Positions 1 through 6,078 are shown, counted from the stretch's first letter. The stretch: 8,864 nucleotides of DNA from Lentisphaerota bacterium (GCA_003552565.1 PUNB01000012.1:1-8864), one strand, 5' to 3'. A program made the numbers and translations. Notes: generated by a model not told the origin, from the sequence alone.

Positions 1-79
1 CGCCGACATTATGTTCTTCCGACTCTGACCCCACAGAATTATTCTGAGCGTGTTCGCGTTTAAAATTGCTGTCCGTCAT
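1..79 (-). CDS. N-terminal end of an unidentified protein, cut by the window edge (possible chain-length/kinase partner of the exporter)
   Basis: An ATG at 79-77 opens a frame with no stop for 26 codons down to the left edge, beginning MTDSNFKREHAQNN and rich in Ser, Glu and Asn. A GGTGG ribosome-binding-like sequence lies 5 nt upstream of the ATG. The start is 62 nt after the stop of the Wza-like gene on the same strand, so co-transcription is likely. In many polysaccharide loci the gene after the Wza-like exporter encodes a Wzz/Wzc-type chain-length determinant or tyrosine kinase, whose first residues are often a polar, acidic tail before the first membrane helix. This fragment would fit, but no domain is visible yet. 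The functional guess comes from context only; that it is a coding start is moderately supported. Confidence 0.45.
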   Translation of the reverse strand, partial: MTDSNFKREHAQNNSVGSESEEHNVG

Positions 80-141
80 ATATGCCACCTATGCGAAATT
101 AAATAATTCAAGTATTACTGCTAATAAAAACGTCAAAAAGT

Positions 142-1182
142 TCAGAAAGTAACTCGCCGTTGAGGCACGATCACCATATCGCCCTGTTTCAATTCCATGT
201 CGCGGTCAAGCTCCCCGTCTTCAATAATCGCCGCCACATCAACGGTGAACTCCTCCCGCCCTTCTCCTTCAGTAAAGCGCACCACTCGAACCTGACTGCC
301 GCGGGCGTATCGGCTTAAACCGCCGGCTTTCAGGATCGCTCTCAAAAGAGTCCGCCTTTCACCGGGAGCGAAATAAACCATGGTCTCCTGGGCATTGACC
401 TCTCCAACCACATACACCTCGGCATCTTCCACACTGAGAAAATCAAAGAGTCCGCCCGTCACTCCCGGAATACATACGATATCATTAGGCTGAAGCAACA
501 CGTCTTTCTCCGTATCCGGCACATCGGCTCCAAAAAGTTCTCCCAGCTCCAATTCAATCCTTTGATGCGGCTCTTCAGGATGCGTACGCCGTAAAAGAAA
601 AGCGCCATCCGGATCAGCCCAGCGGGACAAACCGCCAATCTGAGTTATCAGCTGCAGCACCGTCATGCCGCCGACATCCGGTATCTGCACCATACCCGGC
701 TCACGCACCGCACCATACACATACACCCTGCCAAGCCCTTTCTCTATCAAAGTCACATTCACTGTCGCCTGATTGTAAAGATCCTCAGTCAATTCCTCTC
801 TCAGCGCCTCCGCGGCGTCTTTAGGCGTGTATCCAGCGATGGAAAACTCACCCAAATACGGAATGGGAATTGTCCCGGCGGCCGAAATCTCCCCGGCGTA
901 CTCCACCTCCGGGTCTTCGCGCATGATCACCCGCACCCGGTCTCCGGGAATCAAAGGAGCGCTTGTAACATCATAAGCTCTCGCGGCGCCAGTACCCACC
1001 TCGGTAAAATCACTCGGCAAATCATCAGCTTCAAGCTCTTCTAAGACGCTTTCCGCATTCTCGCCCTCCGCCGGCTCATTGGTATCCTCATCCGAAGCCC
1101 GCGCCGATGTCAACTGAGATAGTACGCACACAAAAGCAATTGCAGTCAACAAACCCAATAAACGACAGATGTATTTATTCAT
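142..1182 (-). CDS. Wza-like polysaccharide export protein (outer-membrane polysaccharide export family, two SLBB domains)
   Basis: This 346-residue protein should form or contribute to the outer-membrane/periplasmic channel through which a polysaccharide is exported. Residues 1-29 look like a signal peptide: MNKYICR, a hydrophobic stretch, then an Ala-Arg-Ala cleavage site. An acidic linker (about 30-60) follows. A polysaccharide-export domain spans about 76-148 (LIPGDRVRV, GTIPIPYLGEF). Two SLBB-type domains follow, at about 151-237 (VYVYGAVREPGMVQI) and 255-341 (VYVVGEVNAQETMVYFAPG), each with a GGLSR signature. Cys19 is not in a good lipobox, so it does not read as a classic Wza lipoprotein, and it ends at QRRVTF without the C-terminal amphipathic helix that crosses the outer membrane in E. 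coli Wza. It may need a barrel partner, and the beta-barrel gene upstream is an obvious candidate (inference). A weak AGGA lies 11 nt before the ATG. Confidence 0.9.
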   Translation of the reverse strand: MNKYICRLLGLLTAIAFVCVLSQLTSARASDEDTNEPAEGENAESVLEELEADDLPSDFTEVGTGAARAYDVTSAPLIPGDRVRVIMREDPEVEYAGEISAAGTIPIPYLGEFSIAGYTPKDAAEALREELTEDLYNQATVNVTLIEKGLGRVYVYGAVREPGMVQIPDVGGMTVLQLITQIGGLSRWADPDGAFLLRRTHPEEPHQRIELELGELFGADVPDTEKDVLLQPNDIVCIPGVTGGLFDFLSVEDAEVYVVGEVNAQETMVYFAPGERRTLLRAILKAGGLSRYARGSQVRVVRFTEGEGREEFTVDVAAIIEDGELDRDMELKQGDMVIVPQRRVTF

Positions 1183-1360
1183 TATTCCGCTTTTCCTGTT
1201 TTTATTTTACTGTTCCCGGATAAACCTGCAACTTAATTTAAAAATCTGACAAGGCTATCTGCTCGGCTTATGACCCAGCAAAATCACTTTAGTTCCTCTT
1301 TTCATGAAGGAGAAAAGACTGTTATTTTCTAAAATCGCATTGGCGAGTAACTAGACCCTG

Positions 1361-1526
1361 TGCGGAAAGGGTTTATAAAGCTCAAAAGCTCGCAAGTGGC
1401 TGTGCGCCCCACGACCAATTGGATTAAGGCGAAAGATTATGAAGAAAGATTAGGGGAAAAAGGGTGCGCCCCTTAATCTTTTGCCCTAATCTTTCGCCTT
1501 AATCTCGTTTCCGAACCCTTTTCGCA
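1361..1526. repeat. Outer inverted repeat flanking palindrome copy 1
   Basis: TGCGGAAAGGGTT at 1361-1373 and AACCCTTTTCGCA at 1514-1526 are reverse complements at 12 of 13 positions and bracket the 83-bp palindrome asymmetrically. A related string, GTGCGAAAAGAGTTG, occurs near 6935-6949 at the start of the other repeat-rich spacer. This hints that the element unit at this site may be larger than 83 bp, or that a second short repeat family often sits beside it. Confidence 0.5.
1422..1504. repeat. 83-bp palindromic repeat element, copy 1
   Basis: The ends are perfect 18-bp inverted repeats: GATTAAGGCGAAAGATTA at 1422-1439 and its exact reverse complement at 1487-1504. Inside, AAAGATTA-GGGG faces CCCCT-TAATCTTT, so almost the whole element can fold into one long hairpin with a loop of about 12 nt. 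Each arm is itself built of 13-nt sub-repeats of the type GATTARGGCGAAA. A second copy of the same 83-bp length lies at 7145-7227, with about 75 of 83 positions identical by my hand alignment. I see no coding capacity. It could be a MITE/REP-like mobile repeat or a structured RNA. That it is a repeat is seen directly; what it does is unknown. Confidence 0.88.
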
Positions 1527-1669
1527 TGGGATCTAGCTGCCTTTGGAGTACAAAGGAAAGATATTCCACAAGCATTCAAACCGCCACCGTTCCAGCTGTG
1601 ATGCAGTAAAACCAATAAGACCGGAGAAGCACAAAAAACGACTTGCTTCATAACCGTGTTTACAAACAG

Positions 1670-1704
1670 ACGGGGCTTCTCAGAAGAACCTGAGAAAACC
1701 CCGT
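1670..1704 (-). terminator. Hairpin downstream of the beta-barrel gene, possible weak terminator
   Basis: ACGGGG at 1670-1675 pairs with CCCCGT at 1699-1704, and TTCTCAG at 1677-1683 pairs with CTGAGAA inside it. That gives about 13 base pairs with a small internal loop and a 6-nt loop. It starts 27 nt after the stop of the minus-strand beta-barrel gene. In the minus direction it is followed by TCTGTTTGT, not a solid T run, so termination would be partial at best. It may instead protect the 3' end of the upstream message. Confidence 0.4.
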
Positions 1705-1730
1705 GGCGGTAACTCCGGCATGCGGCCGGC

Positions 1731-2999
1731 TCAGAAGTCGTATTCCATAAAGACACTTACTTTGTTACGAGTGTACTGGCGATTGGATATATCAGAATTC
1801 TTATCCCAGTACTCATAGCGCATGCGGGCTGTCAGTTTCGGGCTCAGCCGATAACTGGCTCCGCCGCCCAATCTCCATAACTCGGCATCCTCGCCAAAAT
1901 CGGACTCTTCGATATCCACCAAAGATATATCGCCGCGCAACGTCAATCGCCGGATTGGGTTCGTGGCGACAGCGTACATATAAGTGGTTTCTCGGGAATA
2001 ATTAACAAAGGGGCTGATGATATCCTGATTGCGATCATGCCGGACACTCAATACATGATCGGTGATTTCCGAACTGGCGTAATTCAGTGCCAGCCGACCG
2101 GCTATCCCATCAGCCTGCTCGCGAGCAAACCTACTGCGATCAATATCCATATTCTGATAGCCTAGATTCCCCTCTAGAGAGGCATGAGGCAGAAAATTAT
2201 ACAGGAAATTAACCCCGCCTTCCCAGGTCTCGCGATCATTATTAGGCGCGGCCGCCGCCCCGCTTGAACTGGTGTAGTCCACATCTTCGTAGGAGACATA
2301 CGGACCAAACTGGAAATCCGGATTCATCCGCCACAACACATTGAGGCTGACCAAATGCCGAACGTTGTCATGGTACTCAAACTCGCTTGTGTCAGTCCAG
2401 GTGTCACGACGCGAAACCGAAACATTACCCGACCAAACAGGAGCCAAAGGCACACTGTAACGAGCGCCGATGGTGTTGCGGCTGAGAACATAGTCCCGGG
2501 CACCGGTGACTCCGAGTTCAAGATCGTCCGCACGGCGGGAATACCGGTTACTCAGGCGCAAGGTTCCCTCGCCGACGTGGATATCCGCTTTCAGACTGGT
2601 AGCTAAATCATCAATGAAACTGACCAGGAAGCGATCCTTGCCGTCTCCTGACAAATAATATCGATACCCGAAACTGGTACTGGTGCCTAAATGGATATTA
2701 GGAGTCAAAGGCCAATCCAAGCCTAAACGCAGGCGTGGAGTCGTATAGACTCCCGTCTCGGCGTTATCCCTGGAACGGTTGATGTTGTCATCATAAGTCA
2801 ACCCCACAATCGCTGAAGTTGACAAACGAAGATTTTCGAACAGCAGTATGTTGTAATCAACCGCCGGACTTACCGGCTCCTCGCTAATCCTCAATTCCGC
2901 AGCCTCGGCCGGTCTCCCCAGCCCAGATAAAAAAGCCGCCGTTAGAACAAAAATAAAAGCATGCTTTACCAAAGAAATTTTTACGTTTGCGGTCTGCAT
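1731..2999 (-). CDS. Outer-membrane beta-barrel protein of a polysaccharide locus (putative beta-barrel porin type)
   Basis: This 422-residue protein is predicted to sit in the outer membrane. Residues 1-33 form a signal peptide (positive VKISLVK, hydrophobic core, Ala-Glu-Ala cleavage site at 31-33). The rest is dominated by alternating hydrophobic/polar strands with many aromatic residues, such as VGLTYDDNINRS, LGTSTSFGYRYYLSG and LSVRHDRNQD. The protein ends in VFMEYDF, a terminal-Phe beta-signal recognised by the BAM assembly machinery. The YDDNI motif near the first strand is common in the 'putative beta-barrel porin' proteins seen in exopolysaccharide clusters. An AAGGAG site at 3008-3013, 8 nt before the ATG, supports the start. 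The gene is 41 nt after the preceding alanine-rich protein gene, so they probably form an operon. I infer a role as the outer-membrane partner for polysaccharide export or modification; the barrel itself is well supported, the role is not. Confidence 0.85.
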   Translation of the reverse strand: MQTANVKISLVKHAFIFVLTAAFLSGLGRPAEAAELRISEEPVSPAVDYNILLFENLRLSTSAIVGLTYDDNINRSRDNAETGVYTTPRLRLGLDWPLTPNIHLGTSTSFGYRYYLSGDGKDRFLVSFIDDLATSLKADIHVGEGTLRLSNRYSRRADDLELGVTGARDYVLSRNTIGARYSVPLAPVWSGNVSVSRRDTWTDTSEFEYHDNVRHLVSLNVLWRMNPDFQFGPYVSYEDVDYTSSSGAAAAPNNDRETWEGGVNFLYNFLPHASLEGNLGYQNMDIDRSRFAREQADGIAGRLALNYASSEITDHVLSVRHDRNQDIISPFVNYSRETTYMYAVATNPIRRLTLRGDISLVDIEESDFGEDAELWRLGGGASYRLSPKLTARMRYEYWDKNSDISNRQYTRNKVSVFMEYDF

Positions 3000-3007
3000 C
3001 TTTAATA

Positions 3008-3013
3008 CTCCTT
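3008..3013 (-). promoter_or_regulatory. Ribosome-binding site of the beta-barrel gene
   Basis: AAGGAG on the minus strand, 8 nt before the ATG at 2999. It fixes the start of the barrel gene and shows that the gene is translated independently of the one before it. Confidence 0.75.
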
Positions 3014-3040
3014 AAATATATAGTGATTTAGGGCTTTCGG

Positions 3041-3919
3041 TTAAAATGGCGAAACTTCATCTGGATCCACATCCGGCACTTCCGGCAGTTCCGGAGCTAT
3101 AGGCGTAGGCCCAACTGGTTCCACTCGGTCCAGGCGTTGCGCCACCGACGCCATCATTCTCGCCGCCGGCGCGCCGCCCGCCGCTTCGCCTCCAGTTCGC
3201 ACTCCGGCGACAGCGCCTCGTCTCACTTCAATATCCTGGATTTTCGCCAGAGCCAGCATCATCGCACGGGCAACCCCCGGTTTGTTCGGCTCCAAAGCCG
3301 CTCCCACTCCGGCGTTGCTCATGGCTTCCGCCAAGGCGCGCGCTCGATCCGCCGGGTGATCCCTCGATTCCACCGCCGCCATGCCGCCTGTCATTACGGC
3401 GAAAGCCACACTGGCAGCATCAATATCATCCGTCTCCTCGGCAATGCCAACCACCAAGGCTGCAGCCGCCTCCCCGGTACGAACCATAGCGGAAATGCGG
3501 TCTTCTTCGGTGTCTACATCAGGGTGTTCAATCGCGCCGATGATCATCCCCTCCAAGGCGCCTGTGATTACAGCCTGCTTTCCGCCGCTGGAGCGGACAG
3601 CCGTTTCCAGGGCGGCCATGCCGTTGGTCGGCTGAATGAAAGTAAGCACCTTGAATAAGACTGGAAAATGCTTCCTTGCCTGGCCGGGGCTCAGGCTTTC
3701 CGCCAGTTCGGCGACCGCCTCCACCCGTTCATCCTCGGTCAGACCGGCCAAAAACTCTTGAAGCCCATCCTCGTCCTCCGCGGCCAGGTACTCAAACGCG
3801 GCAGAGCTGTTTTCCCCCAGACCTTCAGGCTGAGCTCGCGTCTCTCCGGTTATTAAAAACAGAAAAGCGAATAGCGCGACAAACGGTAACAAGAACTGCA
3901 ATGTGTTTGTTGTTTTCAT
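3041..3919 (-). CDS. Exported alanine-rich helical protein of unknown function with a proline-rich tail
   Basis: I do not recognise this 292-residue protein. Residues 1-29 are a signal peptide (MKTTNT, long Phe/Leu-rich core, cleavage after ETRA). Residues about 37-260 look almost wholly helical and are rich in Ala, Gly, Glu and Met, with recurring short helix pairs (MAALETAVRSSGG, AASVAFAVMTGGMAAV, GVARAMMLALAKIQD, RRGAVAGVRTGGEAAGG) reminiscent of a degenerate alpha-repeat solenoid. The last 28 or so residues are Pro/Glu/Asp-rich (ELPEVPDVDPDEVSPF). There are no cysteines or tryptophans. A ribosome-binding AAGGA at 3928-3932, 8 nt before the ATG, supports the start. It is the first gene after a strong promoter candidate and precedes the beta-barrel by 41 nt, so a periplasmic or surface role in the same export system is plausible. 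That is inference from context only. Confidence 0.8.
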   Translation of the reverse strand: MKTTNTLQFLLPFVALFAFLFLITGETRAQPEGLGENSSAAFEYLAAEDEDGLQEFLAGLTEDERVEAVAELAESLSPGQARKHFPVLFKVLTFIQPTNGMAALETAVRSSGGKQAVITGALEGMIIGAIEHPDVDTEEDRISAMVRTGEAAAALVVGIAEETDDIDAASVAFAVMTGGMAAVESRDHPADRARALAEAMSNAGVGAALEPNKPGVARAMMLALAKIQDIEVRRGAVAGVRTGGEAAGGAPAARMMASVAQRLDRVEPVGPTPIAPELPEVPDVDPDEVSPF

Positions 3920-3964
3920 GATTAAATTCCTTTTTTGAGTTGACTTCTTGTCTACGTTATTAAA

Positions 3965-3992
3965 CCTGATTACGGCCTTTCGTAAATTCAGG
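3965..3992 (-). promoter_or_regulatory. Leader hairpin upstream of the alanine-rich protein gene
   Basis: CCTGA (3965-3969) and TACG (3971-3974) pair with CGTA (3981-3984) and TCAGG (3988-3992). This gives about ten base pairs with a 2-nt bulge and a 6-nt loop. It would lie in the 5' untranslated part of the minus-strand message, about 45 nt before the start codon. It could affect mRNA stability or attenuation; no known riboswitch class is recognised. Confidence 0.35.
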
Positions 3993-4014
3993 CTTTAGGA
4001 ACAGGGCTGAATTA

Positions 4015-4056
4015 CTAAAGAACTTAATAATCGTTCTAAAGAACTTAATAATCGTT
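4015..4056. repeat. Perfect 21-bp tandem duplication
   Basis: CTAAAGAACTTAATAATCGTT occurs twice without a gap or mismatch (4015-4035 and 4036-4056). The period of 21 bp is two helical turns, so both copies face the same side of the DNA. The junction creates GTTC-TAAA-GAAC, a short inverted repeat. The array lies directly downstream of the -10 box of the minus-strand promoter candidate, where a repressor or activator pair could bind, or at the very start of the transcript. Confidence 0.9.
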
Positions 4057-4064
4057 CCGACATA

Positions 4065-4093
4065 AAAATAGCGGAAAAAATTGCATTTGTCAA
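4065..4093 (-). promoter_or_regulatory. Sigma-70-type promoter candidate for the export operon
   Basis: On the minus strand TTGACA (4093-4088, all six consensus bases) is followed after 17 nt by TATTTT (4070-4065, four of six). Transcription would begin near 4058, giving a leader of about 140 nt before the alanine-rich protein gene at 3919. Confidence 0.6.
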
Positions 4094-4097
4094 ATGC
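4083..4097. promoter_or_regulatory. Palindrome over the -35 box, possible operator
   Basis: GCATTTG-T-CAAATGC is a perfect inverted repeat with 7-bp arms and a single central base. It overlaps the minus-strand -35 hexamer TTGACA completely. A dimeric regulator binding here would block or remodel that promoter. The regulator is not in this window. Confidence 0.5.
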
Positions 4098-4186
4098 CCC
4101 GCTATGAAACACCCAAAATATGCCATTGAATTTACTGAGCCCCAAACAAGTTTTCACCAATAGATCCGATTTATATTTTTTCCTTG

Positions 4187-4214
4187 CTGACAAAATAACA
4201 TAAAAATTTATTTT
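4187..4214 (+). promoter_or_regulatory. Promoter candidate for the aminotransferase gene
   Basis: CTGACA (4187-4192, five of six to the -35 consensus) is followed after 16 nt by TATTTT (4209-4214), the same -10 sequence as the divergent minus-strand promoter candidate. The start point would be near 4221, giving a leader of about 115 nt to the ATG at 4338. Confidence 0.4.
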
Positions 4215-4305
4215 GAAATTTCGACAACAAGTATTGTGCTTTTTTTCCCTTGGCGCGGTATTACATTAAGGCATGTTTTTGCAGACGCAAATGATCTTTA
4301 CTCTG

Positions 4306-4321
4306 AATTGTTAAAACAATT
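4306..4321. promoter_or_regulatory. Small palindrome before the aminotransferase start
   Basis: AATTGTT-AA-AACAATT has perfect 7-bp arms with a 2-nt centre and lies 16 nt before the preferred ATG at 4338. It may be an operator or an RNA hairpin in the leader, and it would be inside the coding region if the upstream GTG at 4236 were used. Confidence 0.35.
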
Positions 4322-4337
4322 ACCCCATAGGCCGCTT

Positions 4338-5516
4338 ATGCCCACATCCAGAATTCATCTCTCCCCCCCACATGTAGGTGAATGGGAACAATTTTTTGTG
4401 GAAGAAGCTTTCACCAGCAATTATCTGGCTCCGCTCGGCCCCATGGTCGAACGTCTGGAAGAAGAATTTTCCGCCCTTACCGGATTCCCCCACTGCCTGG
4501 CGTTGAACAGCGGCACCGCCGCCATGCACTTGGCTTTGCGCCATTTGTATGACCAATTTAAGATTACCTTGTCAAAGAAAAAAAAGGAACGGCCGGTGGT
4601 AGTGGCCTCCACGCTTACTTTCATCGGCAGTGTCAGCCCGGCCCGTTTTCTGGATTGCGACCTGCATTTCATTGACAGTGACCGGGAAACCTGGAATATG
4701 GATCCGCTGCTTCTGGATGAGGAATTGCACTGGTGCCGAAACCACGGTCTTGCTGTCTTGGCCGTGGCGGCGACCGACCTTTACGGCCAATGCTGCAACG
4801 TCCCTGCACTGCAAGAAATCTGTCAACGGCATCAGACACCGTTGATCATCGACAGTGCTGAATCTCTGGGCGCCCAATATTATGACCACCACGGAGAGAG
4901 GCACGCCGCCGGCCGCGGCGGAGCCTGCGCCATCTATTCGTTTAACGGCAATAAAATCATCACCACCAGCGGCGGCGGCATGCTGGCCAGCGACAACCGG
5001 GAACTGATCGAGCATGCCCGCAAACTCTCTCAGCAAGCACGGGAAGCCGTCCCCTGGTACGAACACCGGGAAATCGGCTATAACTACCGCATGAGCAATC
5101 TCCTCGCCGCTCTCGGACGCGGCCAATTAAGGGTGCTTCAGCAAAGAGTTGAGCGAAAACGTGAAATTTGCGGTCTCTATCAAGAGTATTTGGCGGATGT
5201 CCCCGGCATTTCTTTCATGCCGGAGGCTGATTACAACCAGGCGAACCGCTGGCTGACCGTTATCCTGATTGATCCTGAAAAATTCGGTGCCGCTCCCCTC
5301 GAGATCATTGAACGCCTGGAGCAGGAAAACATTGAATCCCGGCCCTTGTGGAAACCCATGCACCTGCAGCCCGTTTTTCGTCATTGCCGGGTGCGTGGAG
5401 GAGGTGTCAGCGAAGAACTTTTTGCCCTCGGTCTGTGCCTGCCTTCGGGAACCGCCATGAGCGACAGCCAGATTGAGGATATAAGTAATTTAATCCGGAG
5501 CTGCGGAAACAGTTAG
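4338..5516 (+). CDS. PLP-dependent sugar aminotransferase, DegT/DnrJ/EryC1/StrS family
   Basis: The enzyme should transfer an amino group, typically from glutamate, to a keto-sugar nucleotide, giving an amino-deoxysugar for the surface polysaccharide. From the ATG at 4338 it has 392 residues, normal for the family. Visible family features are SRIHLSPPHVGEWE at the N-terminus, NYLAPLGP, NSGTAAMHLAL, IIDSAESLGA with the Asp that contacts the PLP ring nitrogen, SFNGNKIITTSGGGML with the Schiff-base Lys (residue 206 from this start), GYNYRMSNLLAALG, and ESRPLWKPMHLQP. It resembles the PglE/LegC-like branch that acts on UDP-4-keto sugars; the exact substrate cannot be told. The frame stays open upstream to a GTG at 4236 (34 more residues), but neither start has a clear ribosome-binding site and homology in the family begins at about the ATG. 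A KKKKE patch is encoded over an A8 run at 4578-4585. Confidence 0.92.
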   Translation: MPTSRIHLSPPHVGEWEQFFVEEAFTSNYLAPLGPMVERLEEEFSALTGFPHCLALNSGTAAMHLALRHLYDQFKITLSKKKKERPVVVASTLTFIGSVSPARFLDCDLHFIDSDRETWNMDPLLLDEELHWCRNHGLAVLAVAATDLYGQCCNVPALQEICQRHQTPLIIDSAESLGAQYYDHHGERHAAGRGGACAIYSFNGNKIITTSGGGMLASDNRELIEHARKLSQQAREAVPWYEHREIGYNYRMSNLLAALGRGQLRVLQQRVERKREICGLYQEYLADVPGISFMPEADYNQANRWLTVILIDPEKFGAAPLEIIERLEQENIESRPLWKPMHLQPVFRHCRVRGGGVSEELFALGLCLPSGTAMSDSQIEDISNLIRSCGNS

Positions 5517-5536
5517 ATCCTCCGCCAAAAGGGGGC

Positions 5537-5578
5537 ACGCTTGTTCCTGGGTTCAACCTTGTCCCCAGCAGCAAGCGT
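5537..5578. terminator. Hairpin between convergent gene ends, possible bidirectional terminator
   Basis: ACGCTTG (5537-5543) pairs with CAAGCGT (5572-5578), and CTGGG (5547-5551) with CCCAG (5564-5568), separated by a symmetric 3x3 internal loop. It begins 20 nt after the aminotransferase stop, and its other end touches the stop codon of the minus-strand small gene. Neither side has a T run. The position argues for a 3'-end function; the sequence is not a textbook intrinsic terminator. Confidence 0.4.
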
Positions 5579-5835
5579 TATACCTTTTCGTATGGGGCGT
5601 TATCACCTGATTCCGTTCTCCCCGCCACCACCTTGTTCGGCACACCATGACGGGTCAACACCCTTCCCAGCTCCTGCCCCCGCTCCAAAGGCAATCTTTC
5701 GGCCACAATCCCGTAACCGGAACGCATCATTGTGGCGACATCGATATCGAGCAGCCAGGGATAAGCGCGAAAAGCCTCTCTAAGCGTATTCTCTGAAGGT
5801 CGAATTCCGGTCGCCCGCACTAACGAATAAACCAT
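5578..5835 (-). CDS. Small protein of unknown function, 85 residues
   Basis: I do not recognise a named family. The sequence reads like a real compact domain. MVYSLVRATGIRPSENTLRE opens with a strand, a helix follows, then LLDIDVATMMRSGYGIVAER, the helix LPLERGQELGRVLTRHG, and a final strand VPNKVVAG. This strand-helix-strand-helix-strand order, with 'GYGIVAE.LP...A..L...L...GVP..VV' spacing, resembles small L7/L12- or ClpS-adaptor-like folds often fused to larger proteins (inference). It has no signal peptide or membrane segment. The last 15 residues (RTESGDNAPYEKV end) look unstructured. No strong ribosome-binding site is seen before the ATG. It lies alone on the minus strand between plus-strand sugar genes, and may be a remnant of, or an N-terminal piece from, a longer protein. 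Confidence 0.5.
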   Translation of the reverse strand: MVYSLVRATGIRPSENTLREAFRAYPWLLDIDVATMMRSGYGIVAERLPLERGQELGRVLTRHGVPNKVVAGRTESGDNAPYEKV

Positions 5836-5939
5836 ATTGTCTCAACTCATTTATCTGAACTGAACTTTTAAAGCTGTCCAATTAAATTTGCGTGATGTTA
5901 ATTATGAATTATTTTTATATTAGGTTTTTTATGGCTGTC

Positions 5940-5985
5940 GGATAAGCCCGCTCCAGGCGCGGGGGGTACCGGACACCCCGAGGTT
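5940..5985 (-). repeat. Degenerate GGGTATC-family palindromic element (copy D)
   Basis: Read on the minus strand it runs CCTCGGGGTGTCCGG, then a GC-rich middle with GCGCC, then GCGGGCTTAT. The order and spacing match the better copies at 7073-7133 and 8436-8489, but the central hairpin and outer arms are lost. I place it in the family with moderate confidence only. Confidence 0.45.
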
Positions 5986-6072
5986 GTAAGGGATCCCGCA
6001 GAAAGTCTTAAAAAACATGGTAAACGATTATCAGACTCGTTGAATGATTTCAGGACAGCCCTGACATTAAAC

Positions 6073-6078
6073 AGGAGG
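6073..6078 (+). promoter_or_regulatory. Strong ribosome-binding site that fixes a GTG start
   Basis: AGGAGG, a full consensus Shine-Dalgarno sequence, lies 7 nt before GTG at 6086. It explains why a GTG rather than a downstream ATG begins the glycosyltransferase. Confidence 0.85.

Larger units (their letters stand above)
1183..1730. other. 548-bp spacer with a large palindrome and a hairpin, no convincing gene
   Basis: This lies between the beta-barrel gene and the Wza-like gene, both on the minus strand. From left to right it holds a plain AT-rich leader for the Wza-like gene, an 83-bp palindromic repeat at 1422-1504 flanked by a short outer inverted repeat (1361-1373 and 1514-1526, 12 of 13 matching), and a hairpin at 1670-1704. 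An 85-codon minus-strand frame crosses it from 1756 to 1499, but it begins inside the end of the beta-barrel gene in another frame, has no clear ribosome-binding site, and ends at the palindrome. I do not call it a gene. Confidence 0.6.
3920..4337. other. Divergent control region between the export operon and the sugar genes
   Basis: This AT-rich 418-bp stretch separates genes that point away from each other. It holds a minus-strand promoter candidate (4065-4093) with a palindrome over its -35 box, a perfect 21-bp tandem duplication just after the predicted start point (4015-4056), a leader hairpin (3965-3992), a plus-strand promoter candidate (4187-4214) and a palindrome (4306-4321) near the aminotransferase start. 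A 77-codon minus-strand frame (4193-3960) overlaps these signals; its FFRTIIKFF repeat comes from the tandem duplication and I reject it as a gene. Confidence 0.65.

Noticed and set aside
1251..1275. Possible further remnant of the GGGTATC-family element (GGCTATCTGCTCGGCTTATGACC)
   Set aside because: It shares the ends of the core but lacks the central hairpin; the match is too short to separate from chance.
1361..1420. Possible tRNA or small RNA gene before the 83-bp palindrome
   Set aside because: Short complementary words are present but no cloverleaf, no T-loop GGTTCRA motif and no terminator could be found.
1499..1756. 85-codon minus-strand frame across the repeat spacer
   Set aside because: It starts inside the end of the beta-barrel gene, has no ribosome-binding site, its composition (many Cys, His, Arg, Ser) is not protein-like, and it ends at the palindrome.
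3137..3921. Plus-strand frames of 62-173 codons opposite the alanine-rich protein gene
   Set aside because: They are antisense shadows of a gene with strong coding bias; their Arg/His/Ser-rich products and lack of ribosome-binding sites argue against them.
3960..4193. 77-codon minus-strand frame in the divergent control region
   Set aside because: It overlaps the promoter and the 21-bp duplication, which produces its repeated peptide; there is no ribosome-binding site.
4572..5126. 184-codon minus-strand frame opposite the aminotransferase
   Set aside because: It is antisense to a gene with complete family motifs and shows no features of its own.
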